This document shows positions 40,878 through 49,999 of a stretch of DNA of 57,180 bases, piece by piece. Under the pieces are notes generated by a model. That model saw nothing but the letters and a program-made list of their open reading frames with translations, was not told the origin of the DNA and searched no databases. Both the position numbers and the translations under genes were made by a program. Each line of letters begins with the position of its first letter. The first letter of the stretch is position 1. The stretch comes from Rhodospirillaceae bacterium (lineage in GTDB: Bacteria > Pseudomonadota > Alphaproteobacteria > GCA-2721365), in NCBI GenBank assembly GCA_002721365.1, contig PBKC01000079.1, positions 1 to 57,180 on the forward strand. The letters run 5' to 3'.

Positions 40878-41214
40878 ATGACCTGCGCGCGGCAGACTAG
40901 AACAACCTCCGACCAGGTGGAATCATCCGAGCGAAGAATTAGTTGCTCACCGTGAGGACTTCGGGCCGCCTAGGCTGTTTGGAAGTTACCGAGGCGCCTG
41001 CGAACTGCGAGGGCGGCTGCGGTTAACCAACCCGTTACCAATGCAATGAAGCATGAACCGTAAGAACGCCCCCAGGGGCAAGGTTGAGGTTCATTTGGAC
41101 GCAGGCGGCATGAACCAATATTGTCGAACCCTCCGCGGTGCCGGTGAAGGTGTCGCGGGTCCGGGACACACAATTCGCCACGGTGAGAGGCAGCCCGTGC
41201 GACAGTTAACCGTC

Positions 41215-41706
41215 ATGACCGGCGCCGCTTCGAACGACGCCCCCCTATGGTGGATGACCACCGGCAGAGACGGCGGTTCCGCCGGCGGGCCCAGTTCGGC
41301 CCCCGAAGGGACCAGCGACACCGGCATTTCATCGCCCCCTCGGGTTCTGATCGTCGAGGACGACTGGTTCGTCGCGGCCGACTCCGAAGCCATCCTTACG
41401 GATGCCGGCTACGAGGTCGTAGGGGTCGCGGCGACGGAGCTCGAGGCGCTACGCATGGCGGAAACGGGCGCGCCGGACCTCGTGATCATGGACATCCGCC
41501 TGCGTGGGGACGACGGTATCGATATCGCCGGCACCCTTCTCGCCCGATTCGGGTTGCGCTGCATCTTCTCCACCGCCTACGGCGATCCGACCACCCGCAA
41601 ACGCGCCGAGTCGGTCCGCCCCCTCGGTTGGGTGACCAAGCCCTACGGCCTGACCCATTTGCTGTCGGTGGTCGAAGAAGCCCTCCAGCATTTGGCCAAA
41701 CAGTAA
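41215..41706 (+). CDS. Single-domain response regulator
   Basis: 163 residues with one receiver domain after a 40-residue Gly/Ser/Pro-rich N-terminal extension. The receiver has VEDDWF, phosphoacceptor in LVIMDIRLRGDDGID and TKPYG, and no output domain. Such receivers often act in phosphorelays or as chemotaxis-type effectors. I chose the ATG at MTGAAS because the longer frame upstream (ATG 41053) has no coding look. GTTAAC half-sites (41022-41027 and 41205-41210) lie in front and could be CtrA-related, weakly. Confidence 0.8.
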   Translation: MTGAASNDAPLWWMTTGRDGGSAGGPSSAPEGTSDTGISSPPRVLIVEDDWFVAADSEAILTDAGYEVVGVAATELEALRMAETGAPDLVIMDIRLRGDDGIDIAGTLLARFGLRCIFSTAYGDPTTRKRAESVRPLGWVTKPYGLTHLLSVVEEALQHLAKQ

Positions 41707-41722
41707 GGACCGCCCGGCGACG

Positions 41723-42832
41723 CTACCGCAGCGTCGCCACCTTCATCCGCTCGATCAGTCCGAAGTCGATCTCGGCGCCGAGGCCCGGCGCGCTCGGCCC
41801 GTGGACGAAGCCATCGGCATCGGGATCGATGTCGGCGACGATGCCGTATTTCTGCGAGTCCGCGGGCAGCAACACCTCGAAGAACTGGCAATTGCGGATT
41901 GCCAGGATGACGTGGAGGTTGGCCCAGTTGTTCAAGGAATTGCCGCCGTGATGCACCTCGTAGTTCATGCCGAACGCCTCGGCGAGATGCGCGGTCTTCA
42001 GAAGCGCCGTGATGCCGCCCTTCACCGCCACGTCGCCGCGCAGGTAGTCGGTGGCCTTGTTGATGATCCACGGCACGTAGTTGGTGAAGCCGCCGGGTGA
42101 GTACTCGGTCGCCATCACCGGGATGTCGAGCTTCTCGCGCAGCTTGATCCAGCCGTAGAGGTCGTCGTCCTCCAGCGGGTCCTCGTACCAGTAGAACCCC
42201 ATCTCCTCGATCGCCCGGCCGACCCGGACGGCGTGCTCGTAGGTGTAGGACCAGGTCGAATCGAGCATGATCGTGTAGTCGTCGCCGACCGCGTCCCTGA
42301 CCGCCCGGCAGACTTTGATGTCCTCCCGCCACCGGGTCGGCGGATGGATCTTGTAGGCGGCCCAGCCGGCGTCGCGAAAAGCGACCGCCTCCTCGGCATA
42401 AGCCGCGGCCGAGGGCAGCACCGCGGACGACGCATAGGCCGGGACCTTGTCGCGATAGGCGCCGAGATATTTGTAGAGCGGCATGCCGGCGGCCTGGGCG
42501 GCGATGTCCCAGAGCGCGATGTCGACCGCCCCGATCGCACGCAGAGTCGTGAAGCGGTGCTTGTGCCAGATGCGGTCGTAGAGCTTTTCCCGATCGCGCG
42601 GGTCCTCGCCCATGATCAGCGGCTTCAGGTTCTTGATCAGGCTGAGCCCGTCCTGGTCGGCGCTGAACATCGACGAGCCGAGAAAGGCGTGCCCCTCGAT
42701 CCCGTCGTCGGTCCGCACCTTCAGCAGCCCGAGCTGGCTCTCGCCGCCGAAATCGCCCGAATGCTCGTTGTAGCGGGTGGCGGGAATGCCTTCCCAGCGG
42801 AACAGCGTCAACGTCACGTCATCGATCTTCAT
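41723..42832 (-). CDS. Enolase-superfamily enzyme (mandelate racemase/muconate lactonizing-like)
   Basis: 369 residues with the two-domain fold: an alpha/beta capping domain (about 1-125) and a barrel. Metal ligands appear in sequence order in MLDSTWSYT (Asp), FYWYEDPLED (Glu) and VMATEYSPG (Glu). The general base on strand two reads YKIHPPT, that is Lys-X-His rather than the usual Lys-X-Lys, and EVHHGGN holds the His of the barrel's seventh strand. This suggests a sugar-acid dehydratase or racemase of unassigned specificity. The ATG starting MKIDDVT has a GGGGGA ribosome site; an ATG 12 bases upstream is possible. Confidence 0.85.
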   Translation of the reverse strand: MKIDDVTLTLFRWEGIPATRYNEHSGDFGGESQLGLLKVRTDDGIEGHAFLGSSMFSADQDGLSLIKNLKPLIMGEDPRDREKLYDRIWHKHRFTTLRAIGAVDIALWDIAAQAAGMPLYKYLGAYRDKVPAYASSAVLPSAAAYAEEAVAFRDAGWAAYKIHPPTRWREDIKVCRAVRDAVGDDYTIMLDSTWSYTYEHAVRVGRAIEEMGFYWYEDPLEDDDLYGWIKLREKLDIPVMATEYSPGGFTNYVPWIINKATDYLRGDVAVKGGITALLKTAHLAEAFGMNYEVHHGGNSLNNWANLHVILAIRNCQFFEVLLPADSQKYGIVADIDPDADGFVHGPSAPGLGAEIDFGLIERMKVATLR

Positions 42833-42974
42833 CAATCCCCCCATTGTCGGCAGCGTCTCGATGCCCAGATCGGTCGAGAGCCGATCCCGCCGCTATCCGG
42901 CCGCATCGGAATTTGTAGCCCGGATGCACGGGCGGCGGCATTCGAGACCGGCGCCATCAAGGATGGAAGGCATC

Positions 42975-43331
42975 ATGCTCACCCTCGCCGTCGAGGACAC
43001 CGGCATCGTCGCGATCACGGCGTCCGACAGATTGACCGAAGCCGACTACGAGCGATTCGTCCCGGAGTTCGAGCGGATCGCCGCCGCGCACGGGCCGGTC
43101 CACCTGCTGATCGAGCTCCGCGACTTCCATGGCTGGGACGCAGCCGGCCTGTGGCAGGAACTGCGCTTCGACATGAGCCATCAGCACGACATGGACCGCG
43201 TCGCCATCATCGGTGACAAGGCGTGGCAGGACTGGGGGACGCGGCTGTCGAAGCCCTTCTTCAAGGCCGAGGTCCGCTATTTCGACCCCGGCCAGGAGAC
43301 GGAAGCCCGGATCTGGCTCGCTGCCCCGTGA
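42975..43331 (+). CDS. SpoIIAA-like (STAS/SEC14-type) protein
   Basis: 118-residue protein whose pattern MLTLAVEDTGIVAITASDRLTEADYERF ... GPVHLLIELRDFHGWD (quoted in parts) ... MDRVAIIGDKAW ... EVRYFDPGQETEARIWL is that of the SpoIIAA-like family, small proteins with an alpha/beta STAS-like fold of unknown function. The ATG has GGAAGG upstream; an ATG 12 bases earlier is an alternative. No obvious link to neighbours, which face it on both sides. Confidence 0.75.
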   Translation: MLTLAVEDTGIVAITASDRLTEADYERFVPEFERIAAAHGPVHLLIELRDFHGWDAAGLWQELRFDMSHQHDMDRVAIIGDKAWQDWGTRLSKPFFKAEVRYFDPGQETEARIWLAAP

Positions 43332-43347
43332 CCATGTGCCGGCCCCG

Positions 43348-44145
43348 TCACCCGGCTTTGCGATACTCCCGCGCGAAATCCATGAGCGCGCTGTCGGCCA
43401 CCGGCTCGATCGGCGTGAAGTCGCGATGGGCGATCCAGGCCGCGCGCGTGAACTTCGTGATGTGGTTCGAGACGGCGGACAGCGTCAGATAGACGATCTT
43501 CCGCGGGTAGGGCGTGATGTTGGGCGGGCTCGCATGGACGAGGTTGCCGTGGAACATGACGACCGAGCCGGCAGGACCGGTCGGCGCGACGATGCCGCCC
43601 TCGGCCGCCAGCCGCGAGACCGTGTCGTTGTCCAGGGTCCACAGCGGATAGGACGTCGTCCGGGTGTCGTGCGCGGCCTCCAGCGTTCCCGCCTTATGGC
43701 TCTTCGGGATGAACATCAGCGGGCCGTTGATCGCCATCACCTCGTCCAGGAAGACGGCGATGTTCATCGCCCGCGGCTCGGGCATGCTGTCGTCGCGGGC
43801 CCAGGTGCCGTAGTCCTGATGCCACTGCCACACCGCGCCGTCGAAGGCCGCCTTGGCGTTGACCTTGAACTGGTGCATGTAGACCGGCTCGCCGAACAGC
43901 TGCTGCACCGGCTCCACCAGCCGCGGATGCGCGCCGAGCACGCCGAAGGCGTCGTCGTAGGTATGAGCGGCGAAGGCGGTGCGCGGCGCTCCATTGTCCT
44001 CCCGCCAGACCTCCTCGCGCTCGGTCTGGAACAGTGCGACCGCGGCGTCGCGCAGAACCGAGACCTCCTCCTCGGAGAAGCACTCGGGCAGGAACAGGTA
44101 TCCCTGCTCCTCGAACGCGGCGATCTTCTCTTCTGACAGGCGCAT
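43348..44145 (-). CDS. Phytanoyl-CoA dioxygenase/EctD-like Fe(II)-2-oxoglutarate hydroxylase
   Basis: 265-residue PhyH-family oxygenase. The facial triad is visible as His and Asp in QWHQDYGTW and the distal His in NLVHASPPN; the 2-oxoglutarate Arg is probably in NITPYPRKI. The stretch MPEPRAMNIAVFLDE with NGPLMFIPKSHK strongly recalls ectoine hydroxylases. No ectABC genes are near, so ectoine is not established as substrate. The ATG (MRLSEEKIA) has a GGAGG ribosome site; an upstream in-frame extension looks non-coding. Confidence 0.85.
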   Translation of the reverse strand: MRLSEEKIAAFEEQGYLFLPECFSEEEVSVLRDAAVALFQTEREEVWREDNGAPRTAFAAHTYDDAFGVLGAHPRLVEPVQQLFGEPVYMHQFKVNAKAAFDGAVWQWHQDYGTWARDDSMPEPRAMNIAVFLDEVMAINGPLMFIPKSHKAGTLEAAHDTRTTSYPLWTLDNDTVSRLAAEGGIVAPTGPAGSVVMFHGNLVHASPPNITPYPRKIVYLTLSAVSNHITKFTRAAWIAHRDFTPIEPVADSALMDFAREYRKAG

Positions 44146-44244
44146 CGCTACCTCCGCTGATCGACCGGCCAAGGGTCGTTTCGAAAACCAACCGCACCAT
44201 ACGGGCGGATACGAGCCTATCGGTAGCACATTCGCATACTGAAT

Positions 44245-45756
44245 TCAGTCCTGAAAATCAGCCCCCCTATCATGTCGACGACGCAAGCGCCGGCCCTCGG
44301 CCATGCCCCAGGCGAGTGCGCCGAGCCCAAGCAGAAATCCGGCGATGTCGGCCGTCGCGACGGGCGCTCCCGCCACCCCCCAAACCTGGTAACTCTCGGC
44401 CCCGCCGCCAACGATGGTCAGAGCAGGGAAGGCCGCCAACAAGAGTCCGGTGCCGAGCAGCATCTCGCTCGCCGCCCGCGCCGCGCCACGAAGCCAGGGC
44501 CAAGCCACACCGGGGCAGCAGAAGAGCAGGAACAAGAGGGTCATCCCCCTTTCGTCGGCCGCGAAGGCAGGCGCCGCCACCCGCCCGGCGACGAGCAGGC
44601 CGGCGATCGCCAGGGGCAGACCGTAAACCACACCCGTCGTGAGATGCTGCATCGTGGCGCGCCCATGCGGCCGCGCGTGCCATATCGAAAGACCCGAGAC
44701 GACGAGGAAACAGGAACCGGCGCCGAGCAGTGCATAGAGGACCTTCAAGGCGAAGCCGCCATAGCTCGCATAGTGGAGCGGCGTCACCATCGCGTACACA
44801 CGCTTGCCGATCCCGCCCGCGCTCCAGTCGGTGACGCCGAGCACGGCCCCGGTTGCCGCTTCGAGCGAGACCGACGGATAGTAGACGAGCGAGCCCGGCA
44901 CGTTCCCCATGACCTCGGCGACCGCGCCCGAATCGCCGTACGCCCGGACCATGACGACCTCCGGCACGATCCCCGGCAGGGCCTCCCCAGCCATTTCGAT
45001 CAGCGCGGAGACCGGCATCATCGGCGCGGCCTCGCCGGTCGCAATCACCCCCGGCGCCATCATCTCCGCGGCGGCCGAGCCGAGGTCGCCCTTGAACGCC
45101 ACCACCGCCGTGTACATCAGGATCAGACCGACGAAGCCGAGAATCGCCCCGGTCAGCGCCATGGTGAAATGGAAGGGTAGCCCCCAAAGGCCGACGGCCT
45201 TGTGGAGGTCGGTCCATTTGAGACGGAGGCTGCGGTCGAGCCTGAGCGTGAAGGCGTCGCGAATGATCTTCCGGTGCAGAATCACTCCGGAAATCACCGA
45301 GAGCAGCATCACGATCCCGAGCCCGCCCACAAGGTAGCGTCCCCAGGGCTGCGGCAGCAGCAGATCGGTGTGAAGCCGGGTCAGGATCGTCGTGCTTACG
45401 CTGCCGCGCGACGGCACCGGCTCGCCCGTCATCGGATCGAATTGCTCGGTCACGGGCCCGTCAGCGCCGCGATGGTCGACGGCCACCGTCTGCCGGTACG
45501 GCGTGGGCAGGCGGACGGTGAAGTTCACGCCACGCCCCTCATCGGCGATGCCGACGACGACATGCGCCACCGCCCGATCGAGACCCGCCGGCGCCGGGCC
45601 GCCATACGCCCGGACGTCGCCGCGATCCCAAGGCCCAAGCTCGGCGTCGAACAGCGCCACGACGCCCGAGAAACACACGATGTAGAGGATCAGGCCCAGG
45701 ACCAGCCCGACCCAGGAATGGAGATCGTAGAGCGACTTGAGAACCGCCTGCCGCAT
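44245..45756 (-). CDS. PepSY-associated membrane protein (PiuB-like)
   Basis: 503 residues with a PepSY-associated transmembrane arrangement: a first membrane segment at about 12-35 (LVLGLILYIVCFSGVVALFD), a periplasmic PepSY-like domain, further segments near 145-165 and 190-220, a second periplasmic part and four C-terminal segments. LYDLHSWVGLVLGL and the conserved LHKAVGLWGLPFHFTMALTG are typical. Such proteins accompany siderophore receptors and are thought to act as periplasmic or inner-membrane ferric-siderophore reductases. The start follows the stop of the fused membrane gene without a gap. Confidence 0.87.
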   Translation of the reverse strand: MRQAVLKSLYDLHSWVGLVLGLILYIVCFSGVVALFDAELGPWDRGDVRAYGGPAPAGLDRAVAHVVVGIADEGRGVNFTVRLPTPYRQTVAVDHRGADGPVTEQFDPMTGEPVPSRGSVSTTILTRLHTDLLLPQPWGRYLVGGLGIVMLLSVISGVILHRKIIRDAFTLRLDRSLRLKWTDLHKAVGLWGLPFHFTMALTGAILGFVGLILMYTAVVAFKGDLGSAAAEMMAPGVIATGEAAPMMPVSALIEMAGEALPGIVPEVVMVRAYGDSGAVAEVMGNVPGSLVYYPSVSLEAATGAVLGVTDWSAGGIGKRVYAMVTPLHYASYGGFALKVLYALLGAGSCFLVVSGLSIWHARPHGRATMQHLTTGVVYGLPLAIAGLLVAGRVAAPAFAADERGMTLLFLLFCCPGVAWPWLRGAARAASEMLLGTGLLLAAFPALTIVGGGAESYQVWGVAGAPVATADIAGFLLGLGALAWGMAEGRRLRRRHDRGADFQD

Positions 45757-46320
45757 CTAACCGAGGAAACCGTATGCCACGGAAAGGCCGGCAAGACCGG
45801 TGAGTGCCGCGACCCCACCATAGGCGAGGCGCCGGCGGGAAGCCGCGAACAGATAGAGGACGATCCCAGCCCACAGCATCGGCCACAACACGACCGCGAC
45901 GAGAGCACGGTCGGCGGGCGGCAGAGGCAACCACAGCGCCAACGCGAACAGCATCGCGACAGACCCGGCGGCCGCCATAACGAACGCAGCCAGGATCGCG
46001 AGCTTGCGGACGGGCCGACCGGCGCTTCGAGGCTCGACTCGCCGACGGCCGGGATTGGTCGCCGTTCCGACACGCGCTGTCGCGACGGTGACCGCAATGC
46101 CGCCGAGAGCAGCGAGCCCCAGCCACACCGGAAGGCCGACGTCCCAGCCAAGCCCGACCACGGCGGTAACCGGACCGGCGGCGACCAACGCGGTTCCGGC
46201 CGCGATCGCCGAGGCGCGCAAGCGCGGGCTCGCCCGACGCAAGCCGCCGCGCAAGGCGGCGAGACCGCCGAGCGTCGCCAGTCCGCCGGCGACCACCGCC
46301 CAGAATGCGGGAAGGTCCAT
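45757..46320 (-). CDS. Fused DUF3325-like/DUF3649-like iron-uptake membrane protein
   Basis: 187 residues with two hydrophobic halves joined by a basic linker (about 88-105). The first half has segments near 8-25, 38-55 and 63-80 with the pattern of DUF3325 proteins. The second, LAILAAFVMAAAGSVAMLFALALW (quoted in parts) through MLWAGIVLYLFAASRRRLAYGG, resembles DUF3649. In other iron loci these are separate genes flanking the PepSY gene, and here they seem to be one polypeptide. Assignment to these families is by pattern and gene order and needs a profile search. Confidence 0.6.
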   Translation of the reverse strand: MDLPAFWAVVAGGLATLGGLAALRGGLRRASPRLRASAIAAGTALVAAGPVTAVVGLGWDVGLPVWLGLAALGGIAVTVATARVGTATNPGRRRVEPRSAGRPVRKLAILAAFVMAAAGSVAMLFALALWLPLPPADRALVAVVLWPMLWAGIVLYLFAASRRRLAYGGVAALTGLAGLSVAYGFLG

Positions 46321-46337
46321 GACCGAAGGCGCGCGCG

Positions 46338-48761
46338 TCAGAAGTGCTTATTAATGCTCACCCCTACTTTCCGCCGGGCGCCCAGCGAAGCAGCGATGTC
46401 GCCGACGGTGTTACGGTCGTTGTAAACGAGATATTCGTTGTCGAAGACGTTCTCGGCGAAGACCGTGAAGTCGAAGTCGTCCTGCCGATAACCGAACTGA
46501 AGATTTCCGACCCAATACCCGTCCAGGAACTCCTGGGGATCGTTGCCGAATCTGGCCAGATAGCGCGAAACGTACTTGGCGTCGGCGCCGACGAACAGGC
46601 CCGACCGGCTCTGGTAGAAGCCGCCGAAGGCGAGGTTCCATCTCGCCGCTTCCGGGAACGGCAGGCCCGAGAGGTCGCCCAGGGTCGCATCCACGAATTC
46701 ATCGAACTCGGTATCGACGTAACCGAGCGAGACGAAAGTGGAAAAGTCCCTGGTCACGTCGTAACGGCTCTCGAACTCGAAACCCTTGAGCGTGGAGCTC
46801 GCGGCATTCCGCACGATGTCGGAGGTGAGATCGGTCGGGTCCTCCTGCACCTCCACCTGCTGGTCCTTCCAGGTCGCGTAGAAGACGTTCGCGTTGATCT
46901 GGAGCCGGTCGGCGAGGAAAGAGCCCTTATAGGAGAGCTCGTAATTCCAGATGTATTCGGGGTCGAACGTGAAGGCGCGCCCGGTCGATATCTGCACCGC
47001 CGATCCACCGTTCCGGAACCCCTTCTGAACGGTGAAGCCGACGGTCTGGGATGGCGCCAAGCGCGTGATCACGCCGATCTTCGGCAGCAGCACGAGTTCG
47101 TTGGACGCCGTGCTCTCGTCGGTGGTCGCCACGCCGTTGCGTGAGAAGAAGTTCGAGCTCTCCTGGTCGAAATGATCGACACGCCCGCCGGCCACGATTT
47201 GCCAGCCGGGAACGAACTCGTAGCTCGCCTCGCCGAAAAGCGCGGCATTGAACAGCTTCTGTTGGTTGCGGCTGATGTCGGAGGCGAAGCCGAAGAAATT
47301 GGGCCGGATGAAATTGCCGTCCGATTCCTCCTGCGCCACATAGACCCCGGCAACCCCCGACCACCGGCCGGAGTCGTAGTTGGCGCGGATCTCCTGTGTG
47401 GCGATGTACTGCTCGACATAGCCGCTGAGAAAGTTCGTTTCGCCCGGCGTGCCTTCATTGACCGAGGACCGGTCCATGTCGTTGAAGGAATAGGTCGTGA
47501 GCGAGGTGAGCGTGATCGCCGGATTCAGGTCGTGGACGATCTCGAACGAGACGTTCTGCGTGTCGGTCGATCGGGATTCGGAGAACACCGGCACGTTGAA
47601 ATCGCCACGATGCTGGGAATAGTCGAACCCCAACACCGGCCCGCCGATGTCGTCGATGTAGGGCGAGTCGTGCGAGAACGAATAGGTCAGCAGGGCGGAG
47701 GTATCCGGCATCGCCTTGGGCATGACCAGGACCTTGCCGCGGAGCTGGTAGTACTCGTCCTCGACGAACTCCTCGAAGCGGGAGAAGCGCTCGTAGGTCG
47801 GGTAGTGGATGTCGTTCTCGCTGATCTCGTATTCGCCGGCCAGGCGGAACGCGACCTGATCCTCGATGACAGGCGTGTTGACCATGAAGGCCCCGCCCTT
47901 GCTGTTCATCGAGCCGAAGGTTCCCTGCACCGCCGCTTCCTGATCGAAGACGGGATCGCGGGTCTTGACGTAGACCGCACCGGCCAGCGCCGCGCGACCG
48001 GTCAGGGTCGACTGCGGCCCGCGATAGACCTCAAGCTGCTCGACGTCCCACAGGCCGCGCGCGCCGCGGCGGGCGCCGTTCACCGTCTGCGGCGCTCCGT
48101 CAATGTAGAGGCTGGCGAGCGGCGCCCCGCCCGGCGTCAGACCTTCCGAGTTCACGCCGCGGATGATGAAGCCCGCATCGGGCCAGTCGGCGTCCATGAC
48201 GTTGCCCAGCGTCCGGAAGGCGTCGCGGAAGCTGCGGAGCTCGCGTTTCTCGACCTCCTCGGCGGTAACCACGCCGACGCTGGCGGTCGTATCCTCCAGG
48301 GTGGTGACGTTCTTGGCCCCATAGACGGCGATCGGCCCCAGCACGGCCGGTCCGCTCGACTGTGCCGGCAGCTTCTTCAACGCCACCGTGCGCTCGCCGG
48401 TGAATTCGTAGGTAAAGCCCGTGCCCGCCAACAGCAGGTCGAACGCCTGGGCCAACGAGTAGCGGCCGGCAACCGACGGAGCACGCAGATCGCCGACGTC
48501 GCCCGACGCGAACAGAATCTGCACGCCCGCCTGATCGGCAAGCGCCGTCAGCGCGGAATCGAGCGCCTGCGGGGCGATATCGACCTCGACCATCGCGCCG
48601 GCACCGATGTCCTGGGCCCCGGCACCGCCAACCGGAATACCCCCCGCCAGGATGGCCAGTAGCGCCGCAGCCAATATCGGCTTCCGAAACGCTGTTCCCT
48701 TGCCCGCAACACGCCGCGGCCGGGCCGCATCGGCCCGGTTCGCGTCTTCAACTCCACTCAT
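46338..48761 (-). CDS. TonB-dependent receptor with STN signalling domain (siderophore type)
   Basis: 807-residue outer-membrane receptor. A long signal region ends at GGAGAQ (about 50). An STN domain follows (about 58-107, IAPQALDSALTALADQAG ... GRYSLAQAFDLLLAGTG), then a TonB box-like GPIAVYG, a plug with LYIDGAPQTVNGARRG and EVYRGPQSTLTGRAALAGAV, and a barrel ending INKHF. STN domains talk to FecR-type regulators, and fecI-fecR lie directly upstream. A strong ribosome site (GGAAGG) precedes the ATG. Substrate is probably a ferric siderophore. Confidence 0.94.
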   Translation of the reverse strand: MSGVEDANRADAARPRRVAGKGTAFRKPILAAALLAILAGGIPVGGAGAQDIGAGAMVEVDIAPQALDSALTALADQAGVQILFASGDVGDLRAPSVAGRYSLAQAFDLLLAGTGFTYEFTGERTVALKKLPAQSSGPAVLGPIAVYGAKNVTTLEDTTASVGVVTAEEVEKRELRSFRDAFRTLGNVMDADWPDAGFIIRGVNSEGLTPGGAPLASLYIDGAPQTVNGARRGARGLWDVEQLEVYRGPQSTLTGRAALAGAVYVKTRDPVFDQEAAVQGTFGSMNSKGGAFMVNTPVIEDQVAFRLAGEYEISENDIHYPTYERFSRFEEFVEDEYYQLRGKVLVMPKAMPDTSALLTYSFSHDSPYIDDIGGPVLGFDYSQHRGDFNVPVFSESRSTDTQNVSFEIVHDLNPAITLTSLTTYSFNDMDRSSVNEGTPGETNFLSGYVEQYIATQEIRANYDSGRWSGVAGVYVAQEESDGNFIRPNFFGFASDISRNQQKLFNAALFGEASYEFVPGWQIVAGGRVDHFDQESSNFFSRNGVATTDESTASNELVLLPKIGVITRLAPSQTVGFTVQKGFRNGGSAVQISTGRAFTFDPEYIWNYELSYKGSFLADRLQINANVFYATWKDQQVEVQEDPTDLTSDIVRNAASSTLKGFEFESRYDVTRDFSTFVSLGYVDTEFDEFVDATLGDLSGLPFPEAARWNLAFGGFYQSRSGLFVGADAKYVSRYLARFGNDPQEFLDGYWVGNLQFGYRQDDFDFTVFAENVFDNEYLVYNDRNTVGDIAASLGARRKVGVSINKHF

Positions 48762-48795
48762 CGTCTTCCTTCCCGGCCCCTAAACCCTCGGGTCT

Positions 48796-48818
48796 GGAAT
48801 GCGAGTGATTTGCATTCC
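48796..48818. promoter_or_regulatory. Fur-like operator upstream of the STN-TonB receptor
   Basis: Inverted repeat GGAATGC-N9-GCATTCC, 35 bases upstream of the receptor ATG. Its core on the transcribed strand, GCAAATCACTCGCATT, resembles Fur-type sites found before alphaproteobacterial siderophore receptors. Iron repression is inferred from the site and locus. Confidence 0.55.
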
Positions 48819-48897
48819 GTGAAAGGAAGACGACGGGCCCGATACGATCTTGCAGCGGCCGCTCAAAAAAATTCGGCGGCGGCGACCTGCCTGCCGG

Positions 48898-49884
48898 TCA
48901 GGAAATAATGGTCAGGTAGGGCAGGCGGGTCGTGCGGATCGGGAGGATCCGTTCCATGGCCGAGAGCAGAGTGTCGGGACGTTCGAGGTCGAAGACACCC
49001 GTTACCCGCAGGGCTTCGATGTCGTCCGTCAGCACGACGAACCGCTCCGGCACGTAGCGGCCGACTTCGTCGAGCACTTCGGCGAGCGGTCGACGGTTGA
49101 AAATCAGTTTGCCGCGATGCCAGGCGATCTTCGCTGCGGCATCCGCATCAGCGCGCGCCGGAAGGCCCCCGTCAGCCGGAATGCGGACGATCTGATCCCT
49201 GACCGCCTCGACCTGCCGGCCGGCTTCGCTCCCCGCGCCAACCCGGACCCGCCCTTCGGCGACGACGACCTCCGCCCCGACCGGCCCACGCTCGAAACGG
49301 CGAAGGCTGAACAGGGTGCCGAGCGCTTGGACGGTGCAGGCCCCGCAATCGACGACGAACGGCCGCGACGGATCGGCGGCGACCCGGAACAGGGCCTCGC
49401 CTTCGAGCAGACGGACGTGCCGCCGGTCGCCACCGATCGCGACCGAAAGTGCACTCCGCGTATTGAGCCAGACCTCGGATCCGTCGGGCAGCGGGATGGC
49501 CCGTCGCTCGCCGGTGGCGGTGCGGTAGTCGCCCGCGGGCCCGAACATATCGAGGGCACCGCCCCCGACAACGGCAACAGCCGCCGCCGCAGCGATACCG
49601 CCGGCGAGGAGCCGCCGACGCGACAGGCCGCCCGAACGGCTTCCCGGCCGCCGCCTGCCCGCCACCACGTCGAGCCGACGTCCGGCCGCTGCCTCGGTCC
49701 GCCCGATATCGGACCACAGCGCCTCCGCCTGGGCGGCCGCGCGGCGATGGTCGGGGCTGCGGGCGCACCAGTGGGCGAACGCCTCCCGGTCGGCGCCGGT
49801 CGCCGAGCCCGACCGTAGCCGCACTATCCAGGCGAGCGCCTCGTCTTCCAGATCTGATTGGTTCTCGGATGACTCGATCGCCAC
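48898..49884 (-). CDS. fecR: FecR-type anti-sigma/sigma-regulator protein
   Basis: Inner-membrane regulator that holds and activates FecI-type sigma factors. The N-terminal cytoplasmic domain (DUF4880-like, EALAWIVRLRSGSATGADREAF quoted in part, then FAHWCARSPDHRRA) precedes one membrane segment (about 95-115). The periplasmic FecR domain contains GERRAIPLPDGSEVWLNT, RLLEGEALFRVA and VQALGTLFSLR. A C-terminal secretin/STN-like end follows (GKLIFNRRPLAEVLDEVGRY). GTG start, 328 residues; a longer in-frame start would overlap fecI. Confidence 0.92.
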   Translation of the reverse strand: MAIESSENQSDLEDEALAWIVRLRSGSATGADREAFAHWCARSPDHRRAAAQAEALWSDIGRTEAAAGRRLDVVAGRRRPGSRSGGLSRRRLLAGGIAAAAAVAVVGGGALDMFGPAGDYRTATGERRAIPLPDGSEVWLNTRSALSVAIGGDRRHVRLLEGEALFRVAADPSRPFVVDCGACTVQALGTLFSLRRFERGPVGAEVVVAEGRVRVGAGSEAGRQVEAVRDQIVRIPADGGLPARADADAAAKIAWHRGKLIFNRRPLAEVLDEVGRYVPERFVVLTDDIEALRVTGVFDLERPDTLLSAMERILPIRTTRLPYLTIIS

Positions 49885-49999
49885 GGGTGACCTCGGCTGG
49901 CCTCTGCCCTGCGCAGGCCGGACCCACGGCCCGGCACGCCGCGACGAGCATACGCGGCGATCAGGGGTGAACGAAGAAGACGTTACCGCCCGCGTCGCC

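Noticed and set aside
41022..41040. GGTTAACC and GTTACC near the single-domain regulator as a CtrA site
   Set aside because: Only one good half-site and poor spacing; mentioned as weak evidence only.
45202..46425. + strand open frame opposite the PepSY and fused membrane genes
   Set aside because: Arg/His/Gln/Asp-rich antisense translation; the - strand shows proper membrane segments and family motifs.
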